Source of the DNA: Hydnum rufescens UP504
Lineage: Eukaryota; Basidiomycota; Agaricomycetes; Cantharellales; Hydnaceae
Assembly (NCBI GenBank): GCA_014904985.1
Contig: MU128925.1
Span: 218,040-282,039 of the forward strand
DNA: 64,000 nt
Direction of reading: 5' to 3'
The notes beneath the pieces were generated by a model. The model did not search any database. It saw only the letters and a list, made by a program, of their open reading frames with translations, and was not told where the DNA came from. Below are positions 57,540 through 64,000 of this stretch, in pieces (within the stretch, counting starts at the first letter, position 1; each line of letters opens with the position of its first letter). Made by a program: the position numbers and the translations under genes.

Positions 57540-58035
57540 TATAGGTGTGTCTAAGACATGCCTGAGGGGTATTTTTGGGGAAAATTTTTTCCAAGTTCAC
57601 TATATAGACATGTCTAAAATAGCCTGCCACAGGCGCCACCTGGGAGGGTTTGTTCACTGGCTGGAGAGTGTTACAGGTCTAATTTAGGCATGTCTAATAA
57701 GATATTTTCTGGAGCCTTAGAGGTGTCTATCTTCCTTACTGTGTGTCTACTGGTGTCTAAATCAACATTTTGAGCCCAAGACCTCTGGTGGCAGTACTAA
57801 TAGGTGTCTAATGCTGTCTAGATCCAATAATAATGGTGCTATTGTGGATGCATGTCTACTAGTGTCTAAATTAGACCAAAGGCATCTGCTCAGGGGGAGA
57901 TCATTAGACATGTCTAGAGATGTCTAGAGATGTCTAGGCATGTCTAGAGATGTCTTGGCATGTCTAGAGATGTCTCAGCATGTCTAGACATGTCTATAGT
58001 CATGTCTAGTCATGTCTAGACATGTCTAGTCATGT
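57540..58035. repeat. TGTCTA-rich tract ending in a ~10-bp tandem array
   Basis: The word TGTCTA occurs about two dozen times. From 57905 to 58035 it forms a near-perfect array of a 10-bp unit (CATGTCTAGA / GATGTCTAG variants), including palindromes such as AGACATGTCT. A smaller related patch in the other orientation lies at 61499-61535. Confidence 0.85.
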
Positions 58036-58429
58036 CTAGCAGCCTGGGCAGTCATTTTCAAGACCTAAGAAAGGGCCAAAAATGTGGCACAATATGGGCC
58101 TAGTTAGGGTTACAGAGTGAGGGGCCCAAAACAATATAAAATTTATATTGCGTACATTGATTTGGGGCCCATATTTTAGGTATATTTCAGGAATTGGGGC
58201 CCAAACACACTTAGGCCAATTTGCCTGTTGGGGCCCATTGAAGTGGAACTTAGTGATGGAGACATTTGCAAATATGTGAGGGTACTGGGAAGACAAGGCT
58301 GTATGAGAAGGCTCAGATATGCCTAACATTGTTGACCCCTTGAGTCTCTCATGGGCCTTGAGGGGTCATTATATCACAGTTTTTGATATTCAATACATGT
58401 ATGCACATTGTGAGGAAACTGAAACATTT

Positions 58430-59062
58430 ATTGATGTGGGACTAGAACTAGATGCAGATATGAACAGGTAGATGGAAGATGAAAGAGGTGAGGTGAGAAT
58501 CTGTGAACACAGGCATGGTCTTCTTTCCATAGGTAGGTGCAGGGAAAGGGGGGAGAAGATGGGTGGTAGTGAAGTGAAAAATCATCATGCTCCAAATGAC
58601 TCATGAGTGGATGTGTTGGAACAAGGGAGTCTGGATGAAGAGAACAAGCCCAAAAACAGAACAAGCAGACAAGGTTTCCCTCAGCAGGTCCAGGGGAAAG
58701 GGGGAGGAGAAGATGGGTGGTAGTGGAATTAAACATTGTCAGATGGACACACAAATGGGCTAGGAGGAAAGAGGGGATTGATACACATTGAACAAGCCCA
58801 AAAACACCACAAATGGCCAGGATTTACCCATACAAGGTGGTGTTGAGTGGGGGAGGAGGAGAGCACTTGTCATAATGGAGCCAAAAGTGCTCCAAATGAC
58901 TCATGAGTGGATGCGTTGGAAAGGGGGAGTCTAGACAAAGAGAACAAGCCCAAAAAAAGAATGAGATGACCAGATCTCCCTCTAGGAGGTGCAGGGAGAG
59001 GGGGGAGGAGAAGATGGGTGATAGTGAAGTGAAAACTAATCAGATAGACACACAAAGGGATC
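58430..59062. repeat. ~300-bp tandem repeat (2 copies)
   Basis: The block starting TGCTCCAAATGACTCATGAG at 58587 recurs at 58888, and GAGGAGAAGATGGGTG blocks recur at the same ~301-bp spacing. No convincing coding frame; G/A-rich on the plus strand. Confidence 0.75.
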
Positions 59063-59261
59063 GATCAGAAAGAGGGGATCAAGGTGCATCCAACAAGCAT
59101 AAGAGTCTCGAAATCCATCCATATTTGAGCCCAGGGGAGTTGATTGATTCAAGCTGTTCTGGAAGGATGACAGCCACCATGAGTAGCCCAAAGCCAACAG
59201 GGGGAAAACAAAAGGGATATCACTGGGGATGCACCCCAAAGGAAATAAAAGACACTTTTGC

Positions 59262-59590
59262 AAAATGAAAAGCCACTACACAAGGTGTAGCCCGGCATTC
59301 TGCTCAAAGTGTGGATAAGACCCCAAAAAGGGAGAGAAAGGAAGAGTGAAACTACAGGGGACCCCATAGAATAAAAGACCCCCACTGAATGGAAAGCCAC
59401 AACACTAAGTGTAGCCTGACATTCAGCTTGAAGCCTTGAAGTGAAGAGGAAGGTGGCCAGCAAAAAGAAAGAAATCAAGGGGAAGGAAACCAAGAACAAG
59501 TGAGGGGTGCCCCAGAAAAGACAAAGCCCACTCCTGCTGAATGGAAAGCCATGACACTAGGTGTAGCCCAACATTCAGCTTGAAGTGAGG
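59262..59590. repeat. ~125-150-bp tandem repeat (3 copies)
   Basis: Three copies of GAATGGAAAGCCA..AC.AGGTGTAGCC..CATTC at about 59263, 59387 and 59538. Non-coding by appearance. Confidence 0.7.
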
Positions 59591-60640
59591 TGATGTTGAA
59601 AAACACTGGCAATTGCTGGGGGACTCAACACCAGCAATTGCTGGCATTCACTAAGTGCCCAAGTGCTGTGCAAAACCAAGCCACAAACCTTATATACTGC
59701 TGTAATATGGTTACATATGCTTTCATCCTCTGTCCCCCTATCTATTTGGTATGGGTAATGTGCCAAAAGTGGCCTAATTCATTTCCTTGGAGGTATTGAA
59801 TTACAAGTACTGCTAAAAAATAACATCTTGGTAAGTGACTCTGAAACTTAGGATGTGACTAGGGATTATTTAATTTCACTACATACCATACCTCTAACCC
59901 CCAAATTGAATAGATCTAGAATATTTCTTGAATAACTCAATCAATATTGCATGGAATGTTCTGAAATTTGAATCATACACTGTTACATACTACTACTACA
60001 GATGGCAACAGCTTTCATACAGATTGGATCACTGAGTGAAGCAGGGGGAGGGGGGGATCTTGATCATGTGACCAATGTCAAAAGTGCTTAGAATGGGCTG
60101 AAATTTTGGGCCTGAGCCTCAAATGGTGGCCAGGTGTGGCCCACAAAAAATGGGAGTGATTGGAGCTCTGGAAGTGCCCCAATTGGGGGGGATATGTCAG
60201 TGAAACTTGAAAATATTATGGAAACTCTCACACTGGAGTCATGAATCTGAAATTTTGGGGAATGTTATGAATGTATTTGGATGACCTAAGGGTGAATTTT
60301 CAGGGCCATTGCATGGATGGAAGGCTCTGGGGAGGAAATTATTATTTAGGGGGGAGTGCTGTGGAATAGTGCCTAGATGGAGTCCAATCAGGCTGATATT
60401 TGGTATGTATACTCCCCATATATGTATTAAACTATTGGCATTATATTAGAGCAACCTCTGCTCTACATCTTATATAATTGACTTTTGATCTTCCTCCCCC
60501 TCCCCCTCAATTTCAACCACTTCCACACATCCAATGTATTTCATTTTTGGATATAGTCAGTGTTATAATATTCTAAGCCTATTCCACTTAGTTTGGTCCT
60601 AATGTGGAGTGTTCTACATTTATGGTAGGCTTTTGTTCCC
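59591..60640. other. AT-rich, CpG-poor DNA without genes
   Basis: No supported gene. The phrase CTGAAATTTTGGG recurs (60099, 60248), suggesting older, diverged tandem repeats. Confidence 0.4.
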
Positions 60641-61200
60641 TTTTTGCCTGAAAAGGGAGTTCAATGCCTAGAAGTAAACAAAATAAGCTGATTCTTGGCA
60701 CATATTTATTTTATTACATGGTCATACTCCATGTAAAATTTCAAGTCCATATCTTGTCTGTAGGGGGAGTAAATCAATTTTCAAGGTTGAAACCTATTTG
60801 CCTCATATCTCTGTACCTACTGCATGGATTTGGCTGAAAAGTGAATATGTTCTTCACCTGAGCAGTGTCTAATCACATGCCAAGTTTCAGAATAGTCTGC
60901 TCATTGGGTATTTTTTGGCAATTTTCACTGCCTCTGGTATCCATTGTCCACTTCCCTACCTTAAAGTGGGTGTATTGGGATAATGTTTGGCACATAATTA
61001 GTACATTATATTATCATACTCTGTGAAAATTTTCAAGTTCCCAGGTATTCTGTAAGGGGAGGAAATTAATTTTCAGTGTCCAAACTTGTTTTCCTCATAT
61101 CTCAATACCTACTGATCAGAATTGGCTGAAATTTTAATATGTTCTTCACCCTAATAGTCCCCAATCATGTGCCAAATTTCAGAACGAACCGCCCAGCAGT
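60641..61200. repeat. ~300-bp tandem duplication, diverged
   Basis: 60690-60890 and 60990-61190 share an ordered series: TTGGCACATA, ATCATACTC, ATTTTCAAGT, CTGTA.GGGGA, CCTCATATCTC, ACCTACTG, TTGGCTGAAA, ATGTTCTTCACC and GTGCCAAATTTCAGAA. Confidence 0.75.
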
Positions 61201-61799
61201 TCAGATCCGGCAAGTTCCGCAATTTCCAGTATTCATTTTACTGCCCCCACATCTCCAGGCACTAGCCACTTGCTCTGGGCCTGGTTTCTTCACTCAGCCA
61301 GGGTCCTTAGGGGTCCCTCCACACATCCCAGGCACTTCCCCCTGGTCCTGGGCCTCCATTGGGCTGGATGGCTAAATATTATTTGGATGTACTTCATCCA
61401 ATTTCCGCATTTAGGCTTTTTTTAAAATAAGAAACACTTTATTATGTAACTGGATATCCAAAGTTATTATGGGATATTACCTAATGCACCCTTTCCTTGT
61501 CTAGACATGACTATAGACATGACTAGACCAACTCAGTCAGCCACAAATGTAGGTCTAGTTAGATATTATGAGCCTTGCATTTATATAGTCTAACTAGAGG
61601 TTTTGATGCTGGGGCCCCTGGGGCTGGCTAACCTGATTTCAGACCCTGACACAGGAGCCCCCAGGGGCCCCTGCCTCCCACCTTAGACTGCAGCAAGGGA
61701 ACTGGCAAATAAAATCATGGGGGTGGGCTCCAGCAGGCCTGGGAATGTCCCTGAATGGGTGAGTGGGCTATACGGGCTTATTGGCAATTGGGATTGTTT

Positions 61800-61935
61800 A
61801 TTTATTACTGTTTGTTCTCATTATTACACATTATTATTATTATTATACTATTATACAGATTGATCCCCCTGCCCCCCCAGATTATAACACATAATTATTC
61901 ATTTATTATTATTATACTATTATACAGCTTATCCC
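61800..61935. repeat. ATT-trinucleotide tract with a ~70-bp duplication
   Basis: TTATTATTATTATACTATTATACAG followed by C-rich TGATCCCCC occurs twice (61828-61875 and 61903-61935). Confidence 0.7.
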
Positions 61936-62950
61936 CCCCTCCCTCTTCTGGTATTCAATGGGGGTTGTATGTTTATATTTGGTGGGGTCATGGGTTTTTA
62001 TTTGGTGGGGTCGCAGGTTTTTGGTCAGCAGATTTGTGGATGGTGGTTCATGTTCATGCAGGTTTTGGGACTGGGGGGAGGGGGATTGGGTGGGGGTAGG
62101 TGCAGGCCATGGGGTCAGAAGAACACCTAGAGTAATAAACAGTATGTTAGTGAAGAAAAGAAAAGCCATGCAAAAGGAGCAGCCTGTGCTGCTCCTTTTG
62201 CGTGATCATACTTCTAGCATGAAATACTTACCTTAACAAAGTACCACACCCACTGAAGCGGGTGTGGCTTGTGTGGGTTCTCGGCATTGTGTTGTTTCAT
62301 GGCTTCATTGGTTTTCATCATGCATGGGGGTCTTGTTCAGCACGAGGTCATTCATGGGTCTTCATTCATGGATTCAAGTCTGGGGGGAGGGGGATTGGTG
62401 TGGGCTATGGGGACCTTGAATAATGAACAATACATTAGCAAACAAAAAGAAAAGACATGCAAAAGGAGCAGCCTGTGCTGCTCCTTTTGCACAGTTGTAC
62501 TTCTAAGTTGAAATACTTACCTTAAAAATTACCACACCTGCTGAAGCAGGTGTGGCTCATGTGGGTTCTTGGTGCCAGGTCATTTTGTGTCTTCATTGGG
62601 TTTGGTTTTCGTTATTTGTGGGGGTCTCATTCGGCACGGGGTCTTTCATGGGCCATGCTTGGTGGGCTGTTGCTTTGTGGAGGGGGGTTCGTTTGGCCAT
62701 TTGTTCTCATTTGGTGCAGGGTCTTTCACGGGCTGTGCTTGGCAGGCTGTTGCTTTGCGGAGGGGGGTTCGTTTGGTCATTCATTCTTGTTCAATGGCTC
62801 TTGGTTTCATTGGCAGAGGTTCAGGCAATAACCTAGAAAAATCAAGTGTTAGTTAGACATTAAAACCAGCACAAAAAGAGCAGCACTTGCTGCTCTTTTT
62901 GCACTGTTGGGGGTACAAATAATACTTACCTTATATAGAACCACACACCT
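61936..62950 (-). repeat. Three tandem exon/intron-like units, each with an intronic hairpin
   Basis: On the minus strand three intron-like segments lie at 62833-62929, 62415-62520 and 62127-62231 (97, 106 and 105 bp). Each begins GTAAGTAT, has a CTAAC/CTAAT branch-like word and ends in AG, and each holds a hairpin: CAAAAGGAGCAGC/GCTGCTCCTTTTG in two, CAAAAAGAGCAGC/GCTGCTCTTTTTG in the third. The segments between them are 312 and 183 bp, both multiples of three, but every frame now has stops. Just upstream of each donor is a second hairpin (CCACACCTGCTGAAGCAGGTGTGG in the middle unit). Looks like a decayed, repeat-built gene or element; no product is recognised. Confidence 0.55.
62630..62795. 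repeat. ~79-bp tandem duplication
   Basis: Two copies of GGTCTTTCA.GGGC.TGCTTGG.GGGCTGTTGCTTTG.GGAGGGGGGTTCGTTTGG, at about 62641 and 62720. Confidence 0.8.
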
Positions 62951-63730
62951 GCTACGGTGGGTGTGTGGTTCATTTGGTGCATTCTCAGTTGGGGTCCACC
63001 ACTGTCAGGATCAAATTGACATTTGCTTCTGCTTGTGGACTTACCCATCAGAGTATCATTCCTCGTCAACTCTATCATATGGCGCTATAGAAGAAGGATT
63101 GGGAGCTCCGATGACTGTCAAATCAAACTCTGGTTCAGCCAGTGTGTAGATGGGAGACTGTATTTCTGTTTTTATTCAATGGGCTGGTTTGCTCTGATGG
63201 TTGATCACTCTCTAACAAGTTAGGTATGGTATTCAGTGGAGGATAAGATTGTAGTATGGACTAGCTATAGTCAATGATATATCGTGGGATGCTTGTGAAA
63301 GGCTTATACATGTTGTATTGAACTGTTTACTGCTATTTGTAGGTACCTATTTGTGTCCTCCTGGTCAAAATGCGGATTCTAAAGAGGACTCTAGACTAGT
63401 TTAAGCTTGATTTAGTATGTCAATGTGTTTCTTTCTTCTTCTGACTTAACTTTGTTTTTACTCACCTTTCCTTGGATGTCCAGCAACTCTAACCTTAGGT
63501 CCTGCAACTATCCTTGGCTCAGTATTTCGCGTAGAGGGCTTCCAGTGACTTAGTCTTAACAACCTTGTATATGACTTAGCTCCAGATGGCTTTAGATCAG
63601 TACTCTCTTAAGATGCAAGCAGATTTGTAGACAGTAGTATATTCCAGTAGTGAGAAGATGATGGGGGGATACAGGAAAATCTACCAGCTTTTATACCTTT
63701 CTGAAGGTGGCTGTGTTTAAAGAATATGAC
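62951..63730. other. No supported feature
   Basis: Short unrelated frames only. CpG reappears at a low level. The region may belong to a gene beyond the right edge. Confidence 0.35.
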
Positions 63731-63735
63731 TCACT

Positions 63736-63930
63736 CCTAGGTGAGTCATTCATAAAGTGGTTGCATGATAGGTGAGTCATTCATAAAGTGGTTGCAAGAT
63801 AGGTGAGTCATTCATAAACAGAACAAAAGGGTTGCTAAGAAGGTGTTATCTTTCATAAAGTGGTTGCAAGGAGGGTGAGTCATTCATAAACAGAACAAAA
63901 GGGTAGTCAAGGGAGTGTTATCTTTCTTAT
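63736..63930. repeat. Short tandem repeats (31 bp and ~75 bp)
   Basis: TAGGTGAGTCATTCATAAAG followed by TGGTTGCA(T/A)GA is repeated, then a longer unit with CATAAACAGAACAAAAGGG and GTGTTATCTTTC is repeated, near the right edge. Confidence 0.85.
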
Positions 63931-64000
63931 CTGTGAGGTTCTAGAAGTTATTTGTGGCAATGGGAGATGAAATCAAGGATATTTCCGAGTTCTTGGAGAT

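Noticed and set aside
57900..58035. AGACATGTCT palindromes resembling p53 half-sites
   Set aside because: Fungi have no p53; the match follows from the low complexity of the 10-bp array.
63736..63930. 31-bp repeats as a CRISPR array
   Set aside because: Eukaryotic context, repeats are directly adjacent with no unique spacers.

Overview
This is a stretch of fungal nuclear chromosome, almost certainly from a mushroom-forming basidiomycete (Agaricomycetes). Evidence for that: genes are broken by many 45-110 bp GT-AG introns, gene spacing is tight with divergent pairs sharing 70-130 bp promoters, and the window carries NACHT-WD40 NLR-type genes with an MLKL/HeLo-like N-terminal region. I do not name a species.

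Layout. 1-1.9 kb: amino-acid permease (minus, cut by the window edge). 4.6-8.6 kb: NLR1 (minus). 9.5-41.6 kb: a housekeeping block with ICP55 aminopeptidase P (-), Rab escort protein (+), ARL2 GTPase (+), an unknown PIP-box protein (-) divergent from dUTPase (+), a coilin-like protein (-), a tiny Cys-rich protein (+), a tRNA-Cys with an intron (-), kinesin-3 (-) divergent from IMP dehydrogenase (+), a TEN1-like telomere protein (-), a LIM-domain-binding transcription cofactor (-), and an RNASEK-like membrane protein (-) divergent from U3 snoRNP protein IMP3 (+). 42.3-43.8 kb: a non-autonomous hAT transposon with a perfect 8-bp target duplication. 45.8-50.2 kb: NLR2 (+, intact). 52.3-56.8 kb: NLR3 (+, frameshifted). 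56.8-64 kb: a gene-poor tract, nearly without CpG out to about 63 kb and full of tandem repeats, palindromes and decayed exon-intron units.

The most interesting system is the NLR family. All three copies share six exons; exons 1-4 are exactly 147, 140, 139 and 43 nt in each. These encode a helical N-terminal module resembling HeLo/MLKL cell-death domains. A single NACHT exon and a single WD40-repeat exon follow. WD arrays differ in number (10, 11 and 12 regular 42-residue units plus a degenerate last one), are nearly identical between units at DNA level, and vary at a few surface positions. The duplicated blocks include promoters and 3' flanks. In NLR3 the WD exon and 3' flank have lost essentially all CpG while the NACHT exon keeps it, and comparison with NLR2 shows CpG replaced by TpG/CpA. 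This looks like methylation-linked mutation acting on duplicated DNA, analogous in outcome to RIP on Podospora HNWD genes.

Other notable points: a 12-nt microexon carrying half of the kinesin P-loop, an IMP dehydrogenase that appears to have lost its regulatory Bateman (CBS) module, and three tandem intron-like units with a hairpin whose stem shows a compensatory change. Several frameshifts are single-base and some lie at homopolymers, so sequencing error must be kept in mind. Exon boundaries were placed by eye from splice signals and family conservation.
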